Shown in pieces: positions 11,206 through 23,350 of a stretch of DNA of 64,000 bases; position 1 is the stretch's first letter, and each line of letters starts with the position of its first letter. Source of the DNA: Portulaca oleracea. Lineage: Eukaryota > Streptophyta > Magnoliopsida > Caryophyllales > Portulacaceae. Position numbers and translations under genes: made by a program. The notes below the pieces were generated by a model. The model was not told where the DNA came from. It did not search any database and was given only the letters and a program-made list of their open reading frames with translations. The stretch spans positions 40,892,655 through 40,956,654 of the forward strand of contig CM055881.1 of assembly GCA_029582165.1 (NCBI GenBank), read 5' to 3'.

Positions 11206-12734
11206 GGAATCTTGCAATAAATCCCTATCAATGTTGCTTTGGGTGGTTACTTTAGTAGTTGATTCTTAATAGGTTTATCATAGATATATAGAGTTGAAAT
11301 GGAGAATATGTAGGGATGATATCATGGTTATGGTTAGGAAGTTTATGATATGAAGATATGTTCCCATGAGAAAAGGATTGGGAAATACCCGAAAATAACT
11401 TATTGAGGAGTAAATAATCGGATTTCGCTTCCCTGTCAATTTTCTTTTTTGTTATAATTGTTTTAGCTATATATAAACTATAACACGTTTGATTTTTCTT
11501 TTAACAGGTGTCAAATGTCTTATATATATCACTATGTGTACGACCAAATTTATTAATAATCATGTTATTGATGCCATAAAAGTTATCTTTAAAAGGTAAT
11601 GGCAATTAAATTGTTCACATAAACTTTTTAGTTAATGATTGAGATTTTTATTACGTTACATGCATGTAAGCTAGTTAACTTGAATGTTCGCGAATAGGGT
11701 AGAGATCATGCAAATAGTGTGAAACCTAATTTTGACTATCAATATAGGATGGATTAGAATGTCTTTTCGTAGTTTTCAATATAAAAGTAGGGAGTGGACA
11801 TTTGTTATATGGTCCATCATGATGTACCTATTTAGATATATCATTTGTATTAAATGTGTTTAAAATTTATTAATAATAGTTATAAAATTTATCATAAATT
11901 TGTTAATATTATTACATAACTCATCAATATTTATTTAAAGTTATCAAATATCTACAAAAATTCAACACATAAAAATTGATATATTTCAGTGTATGTAGTG
12001 TTCTCAATAATTTACGGAAAGTGGACACCGAAATTCACACACAGAGTGAAAATTGATTTTTAATGCATATAGCCATATATATAGATGCAAATGGTTTAAC
12101 TTATACGTAAATATTTGTACTTATATTATGCGTTTAAACTTTGTCCTTTGTATTCCCCCTGGATTATATACATAACATCAAAGTTGTAGATTATAAGTAA
12201 CTGCATGTCCGTACACCAATTGACGTACAATCATGCTAATGATCCATTAACAGATGCTTAATCCTTCTTTAAATCACACTGATTAGCATTAATCATATAT
12301 TCAATGTGTTTGATTCATGCACATCCTCAATTCTTAGCTTGTGATATAGGGTATCGATTCTAAGTCTCTTAAACCTGTTTATAATAATCATGGATTTGGA
12401 TATCATTATATCTCGATCGGATTAATTAAGCAAAGATTAGTGTTAAACTAATGGTTCTAAGCAAAGCATCTCTTGATACTCCAATAGCAGATTGTCAGGT
12501 TGCTAATCCAAAGAATGATAGTTAAACTAGGCTTTTTTGCTTAACTTTATTTATTATTACATTTGAAAGTTTATTTAACAATGTGGACATTGTTAGATGA
12601 GTCCGGCCCAAAAAAGCCCTTATTGACGTTTGAGTCTTTTTTCCTTCCGACTTTGCCCTTTTAATTATTCATGAACTTCCAAGTTTGCCCTTCATTTATT
12701 CATTCTTATTTTTCCTTTACTTATTTATTACTAC
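11206..12734. other. Gene-free AT-rich DNA
   Basis: I see no coding or RNA gene here. The stretch is ordinary AT-rich plant intergenic sequence without a clear element boundary. Confidence 0.45.
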
Positions 12735-13350
12735 CAAAAGTCTCACATTTTAAATTTTTTAATTTAAAAATTCTTAAGAACTTCAAAATTTTAAAAATTA
12801 TAAATTAAAAATTAAAATAATAAAACATTTAAATAGTTAAAAAAGTTTAAAAATAAAAAAAATAAATATAAACTTAAAATTTAAAATGTTAGAATTTTAA
12901 GATTTTAAAATTTTGAAATTTTGAAAAATTTAAAATGTTAAAATTTTAAAATTTTGAAAATTTTAAAGTTTAAAATCTTAAAATTTTAAAATTTAAAATT
13001 TAAAATTTTAAATTTTAAATTAAAAAATATAAAATTATAAAAATTTAGCAACTAAAAAATTAAAAATTAAAAAATCAAAAATAAAAAATTGAAAATTTTC
13101 AAAAATTAACATAAAAAAATCAAAAATCAAAAATTTTAAAAATAAAAATTAAAAGATTAAAAAATTTTAAAAACTTTATAATTTTACAATTTTAAAAATT
13201 AATAATTAATAATTTGGAAATTAAAAATTAAAAATTAAAATGAAAATGAAAATGATAATTAAAAACTTAAAAAATTAAAAAATTAAAAATTAAAAATTAA
13301 AAATCAAAAATTAAAATTAAAAATTAAAAATTAAAAATTAAAAATTAAAA
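12735..13350. repeat. Low-complexity AAATT/AAAATTAAA lattice
   Basis: For about 600 bp nearly every word is a permutation of AAAATT, AAATTTTAA or AAAAATT, with hardly any G or C. From about 13265 it tightens into runs of TTAAAAA. This is a degenerating simple-sequence array. Parts such as AAATTTTAAAATTTT are self-complementary. Confidence 0.85.
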
Positions 13351-14688
13351 ATTAACAAAAGTCAAAAACCTTTAAAAATTGATAGAACGGCATATTGGGA
13401 AGTTTATGTATCATTTGGATCTTAGCCGGAGTCAAACTTAACTTTGGGCCATATTTTTTGTGTACCCAAAGTATACGGTCCAAAAAATAAACTTTCAAAT
13501 GTGTGGTACCAGATAATAAATACTCCAAAAGTTCAGGGTCCAAAAAGCAAAAAACCCGTTAAACTATGCCATAAATATATTCCTTTAACCATTACATAAA
13601 AAAGGGTGATCATAAAATAGAGTTAACAAATTTTAAATTTTGCGTATACCGATAAACATTAATACAAACAGGGGACAATGATACACATCTTGACTCAACA
13701 TGGTTAATAACGATATTGAATTGTCTATATTTCATATTTTTTGTAACTTTTAATAATATTTTTTTCTAGTAGTTCATATATATATTTATCAACTATAAGA
13801 GTATAATACTTATAATTAGCTAGGTCAAAAATATAAATAATAGCATAATTTTATCAATCATAGTGAAAATGTACATCTTTTTGCAATAGTTTTATATTTA
13901 TGAAAAAATATAAATAGATAATTATTTTTATATTGTTTATGAGTTGCAATAGCCCTCAAAGTAATGAAACATACCTTTATAATGATTTAAATATATTTAC
14001 ATTTAACTTTCTGAGTGATTTAAGTGAAGTGCATGCAAGATGATTATTAACCATATTACACAGTGATCGATATACATAAAATTTGATATAAGTTTCTTTT
14101 TTTCATTTTCCATACTTTTTTGGTAAAGAGGGAAACATCATTGGATCATGTATTTATATACTAAGACACTTCCCCTCTTTTGTTCTTGCTGCAATGACAG
14201 GGAAACAGCATAAATATAAGAAGATTAGGTGTCAGAGCAGGATGATTAAATATTAATCACCCATCACTAATCACATGTTTAATAGTAGTTAATTGATACT
14301 GACAGGTTGATTATCACTTAAGTTAGGTACTGTTAGGAGGGAGGACCATTAAAACCCTAATGCTTTGCATGAGGAGGCAATCATATTGCTTAAATCCCCA
14401 ACCAAGATTAGATTATTAACCACAAAAAAAAAAAAGTTCTGCTGCCTCCAATGTTGACAAGACATGGGTTTGTGTGTCCTAGATGAAGCAAAGGAGTCCA
14501 TCATCACCTAACTTATGCATATATAATTTGACATTAGCTAGGGATTAGGATTAGATTAGGACTAATCTACAGTTTAATTAGTTTAATCAGCCTTTTCCCA
14601 TTGCACCTAATCTTTTATGGCATGCTATGCTCCAAATGCCTTTTCACATTGCACCTAATCTATGGTGCTAATCTTTCATCAGCCCCAT
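13351..14688. other. Gene-free AT-rich DNA
   Basis: No gene is recognisable. The stretch around 13355-13560 (with GGTCCAAAAA twice and a run of mixed composition) may be the end of an unclassified element. The remainder is ordinary intergenic sequence. Confidence 0.4.
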
Positions 14689-14748
14689 AATCATAATCAT
14701 AATCATAATCCCATAATCGTAATCATAATGATAATCATAATCACAAGC
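14689..14748. repeat. (AATCAT)n microsatellite
   Basis: The hexamer/triplet mix ATAATC/ATCATA is repeated about ten times with small interruptions (CCCATAATCG). Confidence 0.85.
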
Positions 14749-14757
14749 TTTAGTTTA

Positions 14758-14959
14758 GGGTGCGTTTGGTTGGTCAATAACCCCGCGGAAATGGTTAATT
14801 TTCTCGGGTTGACTTATTTTCCCCATTTTGGTGTGGGTTGACTTCGGGAAAGTTTTCACGATGGACCCACTATTTTCTCCATTTTCCTAGGGATGGAAAA
14901 CTTCCCATTGCAAATTTTCCCTGGAAAAAATTTCCCTCGGGTTCCTACCAAACATTCCC
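14758..14959. repeat. Tourist-like MITE (202 bp) with TTA duplication
   Basis: TTA occurs directly on both sides. The left end GGGTGCGTTTGGTTGG and the right end CCTACCAAACATTCCC are inverted repeats. The interior carries GAAAATGGTTAATTTTC and TTTCCCTGGAAAAAATTTCCC hairpins. A related copy lies at 21138-21332. Confidence 0.8.
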
Positions 14960-16827
14960 TTAATGGGTTCGTTAAAGGAGGAACGAAGAAAGTTAAACTT
15001 TTTTGTAAAGAGTCCCATGCAGGATCAGCAACTCCTAACCTAGGTTTTCAGGTAGACAAAACAACAAACAATTTGTATGTTCTGTGAACTTTCATTAGTA
15101 CTGTTCCTGCAGCTTAAGACATTGTCAGATGATACAGTATGTATAACTTGGCATTTTTAAGTCGTAAGCGGGTAAATAAACCAGGAATAAGCGGATAATC
15201 TTCGCAGATTCTAGTATACAATCATAAAAGGGTTTGCTCCAAAGGGTTGTTGAGCTTTTTCGATCACAAAAACATATTCAAATCGAGCATATATCGACTT
15301 CTAGAGACAGGATCTTTTGTTCGTGTTTATGTTCAATGCACTCTAAAGCTTAGGTTAGATGTTCAGTTTGATGTACTAGTAGGCTTAAATTAATCAGCTG
15401 ATTCTTGAGGTTTTCTACGTGTTCATGAAACAAGTAAGCTAGGTTGGAGAAAGGCAGAAAGCCCTAGGAGAATGTTATGCATCCTATTATTAGCCGGGTT
15501 GATTTTCCGTATCAGGAAATAAAGCAAGCAAGTTAGTTCTAGTTCCACATCAATTTATCATCTTGACTATAATTTAATACATCAGGAATGAGTATATTTA
15601 GATGCCCAGAAAAGTGTTCAAACTTTAACAACTTTCAGTTGGATGCATATTCTTTTCTGAACTCATCGTTCCAATCAGAGATTTCACACCAATACGAATG
15701 CCCTAACTAATCTAATCGCGACTGATAAAACATGCAGGATATTGTCTGCATCAGTTAGGCATATATGACAGCTAATGCAGAAGCATTTTAGTTAAAGAAA
15801 AGCGTCGGAATATGATTAGCTGGGATAGTCGGGAACATCAGGCAAAATAAAGCACTTTGGGAGCAGGATTAATAGCATTCCATGTAAACTGTAAACATAA
15901 ACCCCAACATGGAAAAATCAGGGCTTCTTTTGCAGTTAAGCATCGTATTTAAGACATAATTTATATATCAACCCCTTAACAAAGCACCGAGTTCTCTGTA
16001 ACAGATCAAGGACACGTTTTACAGCTACCGACACTACAGCAAACAGACAGTAACTTACGCTTAGCCCTAACACAAACTCTGTGGCACTAACAACAGATCA
16101 ACACTGTTCGACAGCTCCCTAATATGAAATCCCATATCTTATAATGGGATCATGATATCTTACCTTTCAGAAAAGTAAATTTGAATGCTTGCTTGCTTGC
16201 TTCCTTTTCACCGCATTTGTTTCTCTTAATTCATTTGTCGCCTCCTTTTCGATGAGTTACATCAAGAAATTCGGTCATATCTTATTCTCATCTCATGGCA
16301 TTTGGATTCAAATGTGAAATTCAGCAAGTTTGTATGGATTCATTCAGCTAAACTGTTGGCTTCCTGTGTTTTCTACCTATAACAATTTGGTGGGGTTTTT
16401 CTCGGTTGTCTACATTTCAGAATTTTCAAAACAGTTCTCGGAAAAGAATTTACTTTGTGGTGCACCCGCTTCTGCAAGGTTTGAGGAAATTTAGACGTAA
16501 GCAGCCATATCTAAGCAAACATTACTGTTCTAGAGAGACTCATTCAAGCATTTCAATCACGACTCATTCTATCAATCACCAATCAAAAGAACGGTTTCAA
16601 GACCAGATACCATGAACAAAGAGAGCATGGAATTTCCATTGACTAAAAAAGTTTTACAGAGTCAAACGAAGAAAATACAATTCAAGAAGATCTAGTGTAC
16701 ACGAACAGAACTATGGTATTCCAGTATTTAGGGAAATATATGTAGAATAAAACCTGGCTCGTATTTGTGCAACGGATCACGCAAGAAAGAATGTAATGTG
16801 TCAACATGGCATGTCTAGTTACCGCAA
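14960..16827. other. Gene-free stretch downstream of PPL1
   Basis: There is no protein or RNA gene I can support. The right-hand few hundred bases lie beyond the PPL1 stop codon (minus strand) and probably contain its 3' UTR. Confidence 0.45.
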
Positions 16828-19800
16828 TCAGGCATTGAAGACTCTGAAAGAATCAACGACGGTGAATAGTCTGTCTTTCATCTTGTCCCATCTCCTCTCG
16901 TTAGACCCTGTCGTCAAAGTGTAGAACTTGCCTGCATTATGAAGCAATGACGGTGAATAACTGCCAAAGAGTTATAAAATCTTGAATGGGAATACGAGTG
17001 CAAAATAACGCGCTATTTGCTCTTCATAAGGGAGACAATTCTTTTTGAAACATGATAACTACCAAAAAGTGAAGTTTCAAGGTTCTTTCTAATAGGTTTA
17101 TCTGTATGTACGCATTTGATCGGAAGGAGTGAAAGTTGACGAAGTCCTACATAATGACGAATTGGAAAGCAGAGCTCATACCGTTGTTAATACAGATAAC
17201 CCCAAGGGCATGGCGTGTGAAGTTTGGGGCTTGAGCCATGAATTCAAATGTATAGTAAGCCTTGCCATCAACATCTTGCTGCAAGTAGAACGGGCGGACT
17301 AATCAATATTATCTTTGAGATAGGGACAACAAGCACAAGGTCATTTAGACAAATTGATGTTATCGTGTTACTCCATAAGTTTTTTCAGAAACATGGAATA
17401 GCGAGTGGAAGCAGGGATCAGATTCACTTTGGTTTTCGGCCTAAAATGGGAATGTATCTTAGACATGAAAATGCCTCTCACTGCTTCAATTGCTCTGCTT
17501 CTTTCAATCACCCAGAGATATGATTCTAAATTTACCGCATATTTTGGTTGAGTTAGTAGATATCCGAAGGGCAAATCACGAAATACTTGTCTTACAGTAG
17601 AAATATAAGCCCCCACCCCCAGAAAGTGTACAATTTGCGGAAGAGGAACTATTTAAACCATCAGAGACATAGAAATATGTACGGTTGAGATAAATTTGAG
17701 GGCCTTAAGTTTATATCACAGATTGTACTACCAGTAGATTATTGAACCATCAAATGTCCTGTTGTGGATATAATTAGAAACCAATAACCAACACTTGAAG
17801 GCAATAAAAGACAATCTAATCAAAGAAGACAGAGATCCGAACCTCTTTTGCTTGAATAAGCTTTGTTTTTTGAGTAGAAGGAGCCAAGACCTTTTTTATC
17901 AAAGTTTCGGCAACCTGAAATTAGACGACAATCGTAAATCAGCATTCCACACAAACTACTTACAATGAGGCAGCTTTGACATTTCCCACTCGCTACCAAA
18001 AGATAATGGCTTTGCATGTATATGACCATATACCGAATTCCCATATAGAAGTTGAGTTTGTCTTGATTGTAGATCATACAAAAAATGATGGTATGAAAAT
18101 CGCACTAGTCATACAGAATAACGAGAGATTAAGTGGTACTCATAAGTACGGGAAGAACCTCTTCAGGGGGTCCGAAGTCTCTGATATCCTGTTTGCCCGT
18201 GGGAAACAAATTCACGCTCACACTTTCTAACGGTTCAATGACATCTTTGAAGACCTTATCTTGACCGTCAATCACTACTTCCTGAAAAAAAAACAGGACA
18301 TGGGAAGCAAAAACAAACAAACAAGTAATTACAAACCAATATAGTAAAGTAAGAGTTGAAGAGGGTCAATGTACACGGTCAAGACTATTTCTAGCAAATA
18401 CCTGCCATCCAAACGGATAAAGAAATGAGTAGCCATCCTTCTTGTCCGTGACACTTAGGAAACCCTTTTTAGATTCTGCAGCAACTGAAAACCATATCAA
18501 GGGTGTGTTCTTAGGATATGTTCCACTTCTAGAGTTTACTCCGGCACAAACAAAACAAAAGAAAACATTGAACGGAATATTTGGGGGTGTCTTGTGGCAG
18601 TTCAAGATTCCAAGAACATGCATCGAAGTAAGGAAATTGACTCACTACTTACATGAGTTGGGTGTCTCTGCGAGCAGCAAAAATGCGGGGATACTAGCAC
18701 CGAGTGTTAGGAGCTGCCTTCTACCCATTCCATCTGTGATATGGAAGAAGATTTCTTTTGTTATAATGGTCCGTTCTATAAGCTTTCGTGCACAACTCAT
18801 GAGACAGAAGTTAATGAACACATCAACACACCAAATGGTACTTCAAATGGTATATCATTCCATTTGAACGTAAGTATTAGCACACTAAGTAGTTCTATTG
18901 CAGTAGTCTATGTATTCCTTTACAACAATAGTAAACATAGCCTACAGACCGGATCATGACAAAGAGCCCAAATGAGATTCAATCCGAAAACACAATTCAA
19001 ATTAAGAGCTAGGAACCCAACATGCTTAAATCATCATCTTAATATCTCAATGTGTTATTTGCGCCGCTCAACCAACTCTTGTGTTGTTATGGGTTTGCTT
19101 TAGAGTTTGCTTAGACAGGCTATTTTAGTTTCTCAGTTTTCATTGAAGTTGTCATTGGGGGTAAGTTCCTGTACAATTATCTTTTGGCATATTATGTTCA
19201 CTGAGGTAAGACTGCCTACATTGGAATCTCTCCTAGCCCCGTGAAAGCGGGACCCACACTAGGATGTTTGTTCAATATCTCAATGTGGGACTCCATACTA
19301 TGCTTCTCTTCTCATAAAAGTTCTCAAATTCCATATCTTTTCTCAATTCTCAGTTTCTCACCTTCAAAATGCAGCAAATTAACCAGCAACAAACTCCAAC
19401 AATCATAAAAACCACTTCACACACAGTATTCTAGCATTTAGGTAAAGAATAACATTTGGTTTCCTAGTTTCTAACCCTACAAAATGTAATTTTTTGAGAA
19501 GAGACAGGAAAATTAAGACCTTGGAAAGAGACTGATGAAGTTGAAGGTGAAGCTGATGGTGATACTTGCTCTGCCCTCACAACAACAGACACCCTTTTCC
19601 CAGATGCACCATTTCTTCCCTGATGACAAATCACAAACAAATTAGGGTTCATACATACATACATACATACATACATACATACATAGATTCACAAGAAACA
19701 GCATTGACAAACAATTACATTGAAAACTGCATTGTGGGTAGAGAAAAAGGAAAGAGGGAAAACCTGAGGAGAGTTAGTGGGGATGAAAGAATGGCGAATA

Positions 19801-19829
19801 GAAGGGGAAATTGAGTGCAAAGACACCAT
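16828..19829 (-). CDS. PPL1: PsbP-like protein 1, chloroplastic
   Basis: Eight exons on the minus strand: 19829-19764, 19619-19520, 18733-18653, 18484-18402, 18281-18159, 17914-17843, 17278-17182 and 16931-16828 (726 bp, 241 aa). All phases agree. Residues 1 to about 40 are a Ser/Arg-rich chloroplast transit peptide. Then GMGRRQLLTLGASIPAFLLLA (57-77) is a twin-arginine-type thylakoid signal with Arg60-Arg61. The PsbP domain follows: KKDGYSFLYPFGWQ (about 97-110), EVVIDGQDKVFKDVIEPLES, DFGPPEEVAETLIKKVLAP, YYTFEFMAQAPNFTRHAL, and KFYTLTTGSNERRWDKMKD at the end. This matches PPL1 (Arabidopsis At3g55330 family), a lumenal protein needed for efficient repair of photodamaged photosystem II. At the exon 3-4 join the second possible AG would create a TAA codon, so the upstream acceptor is used. 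No defect is seen. Confidence 0.95.
19203..19275 (+). mobile_element. SINE-like 3' fragment
   Basis: GAGGTAAGACTGCCTACATT... followed by CTAGCCCCGTGAAAGCGGGACCCACA is the conserved 3' half of Au/TS-type plant SINEs (AAGACTGCGTACAT...GCGGGA). It lies inside PPL1 intron 2. The promoter half is not recognisable. Confidence 0.55.
19650..19684. repeat. (ATAC)n microsatellite in PPL1 intron 1
   Basis: Nearly nine perfect tetranucleotide units lie about 30 bp from the exon 2 acceptor on the minus strand (read as GTAT repeats). It is a likely length-polymorphic marker. Confidence 0.9.
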
Positions 19830-21137
19830 TTTTGTGATGTGGGTGGTCACCAGGAAGAACCAAATGGCATATGCAAATGCAAAAGCATTAAACTAGAGTC
19901 ATTGGTCTTTGTGGCTGAAACATCACACAAATCACAACCCACCTTATCTTTTCCCCACTTTGCAGTTTGCCCATTGAGAAAAATAAAAATGTTCTGTCTT
20001 TTGTACTAAACCATTTTTACTACTGATCTTACAGTTTTATTCTACCTAGTGCTAGCAAAAGTTTCGGATTCAGCTAAATTTGGGATGGTCAATGCTAAAA
20101 TTCAGTTAAGAAATTGATGTTTGGACTCGATCTTCTCAGGATAGTCAGATAATTTAGACAGAGTTAAACTCGAGTCAAATCAGGTTTTTGGACAATAAAA
20201 GATAAATATCGTATCAGAATATTCGATCAATTAGGTTAGTGTCGAAATTTGCCAGCACTCATTTTATGTCTCGCTAAAATCCTCCTTTGTGCATAAAATA
20301 GCAGTCGGGTTATTTGGCCGGCTTATTTTTTGTAGTTGGGTCATATTTAGATGAACAAATTTCAGGTCGATTTTGATCCAAATTGAGTTTTTTTTTTTTT
20401 GGATTATTTGGTTTTTAGTTTTGACTATAATAAATTTTTTAATTTAAATTATTTTGGTTAAAATAAACTTGTACAATCATGCTAATGCAACTACATGCCA
20501 TTTTAGAATCTTAGAGATCAACTAATTTTTGACATATTTAGATTTGAGTTTGATTTAATTTCGGATTATCGAGATTGTTTTATACTATTGTGCATGTTCA
20601 CAGTCACATGCGTACCCTTTTGGGCCGAGAGAAAGTAGGAACTTTGCGGCTGCTTTATTGGGCTAATCAATACCGAAGTCCAAACATATTCAAAGATTCC
20701 TATTGAGATTATGAGATATATTGGGTTTTGTATTTTCTATAATAAATTAATAATAATAGTAGTAGTAATAGTAATAATAATATAGCAACAAAAATAAAAT
20801 TATTTCTTCAAATATTAATAGTAATAATAAAATAATAATAATAATAAAATGATAATGATAATATAAGGTCTATTGATCCTGAAAGTATTTCTTATCGTAT
20901 GAATCTAGTGGTTGCACACTGTGAAGGAAAAAGGAGAATGAAGCACACGAGGTTGACACATTGCTTCGGGTCAAGAAGTGTTGTTTCGAAAAGAACTCGT
21001 GTGTTATAGGTTTTGGTATTAGTGTTGTTTATGATAATTGTAATGTGTTAGTAGTGCGTCGTGATATTTGCAGCCCGACTGTCGAGGGAGGACTTGGTCT
21101 ATTTTCTTCTTGCTCTTAATCTGACTTCTTTATGTTA
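19830..21137. other. Divergent intergenic region between PPL1 and the PPR gene
   Basis: It holds the PPL1 promoter (minus strand) in its first few hundred bases and a (TAA/TAG)n patch at about 20742-20865. It also has degenerate TCGGGT/GGTCAAAT-type interspersed sequence around 20080-20560. No further gene is recognisable. Confidence 0.5.
20742..20865. repeat. (TAA/TAG)n simple-sequence patch
   Basis: AATAATAGTAGTAGTAATAGTAATAATAAT and, after a short gap, AATAATAATAATAATAAAATGATAATGATAAT form an imperfect trinucleotide array. Confidence 0.8.
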
Positions 21138-21332
21138 GGGAATGTTTGGTGGGAACTAGGGAAATTTTTCCATGGGAAATACTTCCCCGAAAAAAATTTC
21201 CTTAACCCCCCCAAAAAAATGGTGGATCTATCGTAAAATTTTATCCAATATCAACTTACACACATAATGAAAGTAAGTCAACACAAGAGAATTGACTGTT
21301 TCCCCAGAGTTTTTGACCTACCAAATGCACTT
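21138..21332. repeat. MITE of the same family as 14758-14959
   Basis: It starts GGGAATGTTTGGTGGGAAC after TTA and ends CTACCAAATGCAC. The interior CCATGGGAAATACTTCCCCG and the run AATTGACTGTTTCCCC resemble the other copy in inverse order. The right boundary is approximate. Confidence 0.6.
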
Positions 21333-21377
21333 TTAGTTATATTGTTGACTCCTTTGATAAAAAATAAAAAATAAATG

Positions 21378-21659
21378 CTCCCTCCGTCCCAAAATATTTG
21401 TCCTTTTTGATTTAACACGCATTTTAAGAAAAATCAACAAATTAATCTCAATTAGTAATAAAATATTAATAATACCCTTAATTTTAAATTCAAAACTACT
21501 ATTTTTGTTTTTCCCTCTCATATTTAAATACTTTCAAAATTCAAACTAAGGGTATTTTAGTAATTTTAATAAAATAAAAGTTTTTATTCCAGGAAAGCGA
21601 ACAAAATTTTGGGACATCCAAAAAAGGAATAGTGGACAAATAATTTGGGACGGAGGGAG
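21378..21659. repeat. Stowaway-like MITE (282 bp) just upstream of the PPR gene
   Basis: The terminal inverted repeats CTCCCTCCGTCCCAAAATAT and ATAATTTGGGACGGAGGGAG are near-perfect. The right side is followed by TA. The element ends 134 bp before the PPR start codon and so occupies the promoter or 5' leader region. Confidence 0.85.
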
Positions 21660-21793
21660 TAAAACATTGTGGAAACAAGGGGGGGGGGGGGGAGAAAAGG
21701 TTCTCTCAATGTCTATGGAAAAACACTCTTGGTCGACATTTTAGGTTTATCAGTCGAAACTCCAGTCGCCCTCCTTCTTCACCCGCCTCAAAA

Positions 21794-23350
21794 ATGCCCC
21801 GACCACCGACCCTCCTCGCCGCCCATCTCCGCCGTCTCATCCTCTCCCGCCACCACTTCTCCACCGCCTCTCCGCCGCTTCCTCCGCCGTCTCTCTTTCC
21901 TCCCGCCACCCCAAAACCCTTCCTCTCCCCCCTTAAACCCTACCCTTTTTCCACCCTCCCTCACTTCACTCGTTCCTTCTCTTCCGAACCCTCGAAACCC
22001 TCGACCCAGACCGAAAACCCTGCCCTAATCGCCCAATCGATCTCCTCGGAGCTCCTAAAACCCTCCACAGACACTCTCTCCAAACGCCTCGATCTGGGTT
22101 TCTCTCATGTCGCACTCTCCCCAACCCTAATTCTGCAGATTCTCAACGTTTCTCCCGATGCTGGACGTTCTGCATTGGATTTCTTCAACTGGGTTGCATC
22201 GAAAACGGCGATTAATGACGAGGTATACTCTTATTTCGTCGATTATTTCGGTCGTAGGAAGGATTTTAAGATTGTTCATGATGTTATTGTTGGTGGGAAA
22301 GATGTGGTTGGGTTTAGAACATTTGCTGCTGCCATTGATCGGCTTGTTAGGGCAGGTAGACCTTCGCAAGCTGTGACATTTTTCGAGAAAATGGAGAATG
22401 ATTATGGGATTGTGAGGGATAGGGAGAGATTGAATTTTGTTGTGACCAAGCTTTGTGAAAATGGGTATGCTAATCATGCTGAGAAAATGGTGAAGAGTCT
22501 TGCGAATGAGTTCTTTCCTGATGAGTATGTGTGTGATATGCTGATTAAAGGGTGGTGTGTCGATGGGAAACTCGAGGAAGCGAGGAGGTTGGCTAGGGAG
22601 ATGTATAGAGGTGGGTTTGAGATTGGTACGGTCGCGTTTAATTCGATTCTTGATTGTGTGTGTAAGCTTTGTAGGCTTAAGGACCCGTTTAGGATGAAGA
22701 GCGAGGCCGAGAATGTTTTGGTTGACATGGATGCCGCTGGTGTGCCACGAAACACTGAGACTTTTAACATCTTGATTACGAACTTGTGTAAGATTCGGAT
22801 GACCGAGGATGCTTTGAAGTTGTTCTTTAGGATGGGTGAGTGGGGGTGTAGTCTGGATGCAACGACATTTGTTGTCTTGACGAAGAGCTTGTATCAGGCT
22901 GCTAGGGTTGGGGAGGGAGATGAGATGATTGATAGGATGAAGTCTGCCGGGTTTGGAGATGCTCTTGATAAGAAAACCTACTACGAATTTCTGAAGATTC
23001 TTTGTGGAATCGAGAGGATCAATCACGCTTTGAGTGTGTTTGCTAAGATGAAGGAGGATGGATGTCAGCCTGGTGTCAAGACTTATGACTTGTTGATTGG
23101 GAAGTTACATGCGCATGGTCGAACTGAAAAGGCAAATGCTCTTTACAACGAAGCTGTTAGTAATGGGGTCCCCATTGAACCTAAGGATTACAAGGTGGAC
23201 CCGAGGTTTGTGAAAAAGCCGGCGGTTGTGAAGAAGGGGAAGAAGCGGCTAACATTGCCAGAGAAAATGGCTTTGAAGAGGAAGCGGCTCAGAAAGCTTC
23301 ATTTGAGCTTTGTGAAGAAGCCGAGAAAGGGGATGCGAATGATGTACTGA
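21794..23350 (+). CDS. Pentatricopeptide repeat (P-class) protein, probably mitochondrial
   Basis: An intronless frame of 518 aa. Residues 1 to about 60 are rich in Arg, Ser and Pro and nearly free of acidic residues (HLRRLILSRHHFSTA), typical of a mitochondrial presequence. From about 140 onward, degenerate 35-residue PPR units follow. The clearest are near 209-242, 243-277 (FPDEYVCDMLIKGWCVDGKLEEARRLA), 278-320, 321-355 (NTETFNILITNLCKIRMTEDALKLF), 356-391 and 427-461. There is no E, DYW or SMR domain. The C-terminus is a highly basic tail (KKGKKRLTLPEKMALKRKRLRKLHLSFVKKP in parts, about 480-510), which resembles a small Arabidopsis group (At3g02490/At5g15980-like; from memory, unconfirmed). 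P-class PPRs bind organellar RNA and help its stability, splicing or translation. The specific RNA target is unknown. A downstream ATG at residue 175 is unlikely because the presequence would be lost. Confidence 0.9.
   Translation: MPRPPTLLAAHLRRLILSRHHFSTASPPLPPPSLFPPATPKPFLSPLKPYPFSTLPHFTRSFSSEPSKPSTQTENPALIAQSISSELLKPSTDTLSKRLDLGFSHVALSPTLILQILNVSPDAGRSALDFFNWVASKTAINDEVYSYFVDYFGRRKDFKIVHDVIVGGKDVVGFRTFAAAIDRLVRAGRPSQAVTFFEKMENDYGIVRDRERLNFVVTKLCENGYANHAEKMVKSLANEFFPDEYVCDMLIKGWCVDGKLEEARRLAREMYRGGFEIGTVAFNSILDCVCKLCRLKDPFRMKSEAENVLVDMDAAGVPRNTETFNILITNLCKIRMTEDALKLFFRMGEWGCSLDATTFVVLTKSLYQAARVGEGDEMIDRMKSAGFGDALDKKTYYEFLKILCGIERINHALSVFAKMKEDGCQPGVKTYDLLIGKLHAHGRTEKANALYNEAVSNGVPIEPKDYKVDPRFVKKPAVVKKGKKRLTLPEKMALKRKRLRKLHLSFVKKPRKGMRMMY

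Noticed and set aside
18402..18486. Alternative acceptor CTGCAG for PPL1 exon 4
   Set aside because: Joined to exon 3 it creates a TAA codon. The acceptor 9 bp upstream keeps the frame and the conserved AES residues.
22127..23026. 299-residue minus-strand frame opposite the PPR gene
   Set aside because: It is antisense to a well-conserved PPR coding sequence, and the translated protein shows no domain.
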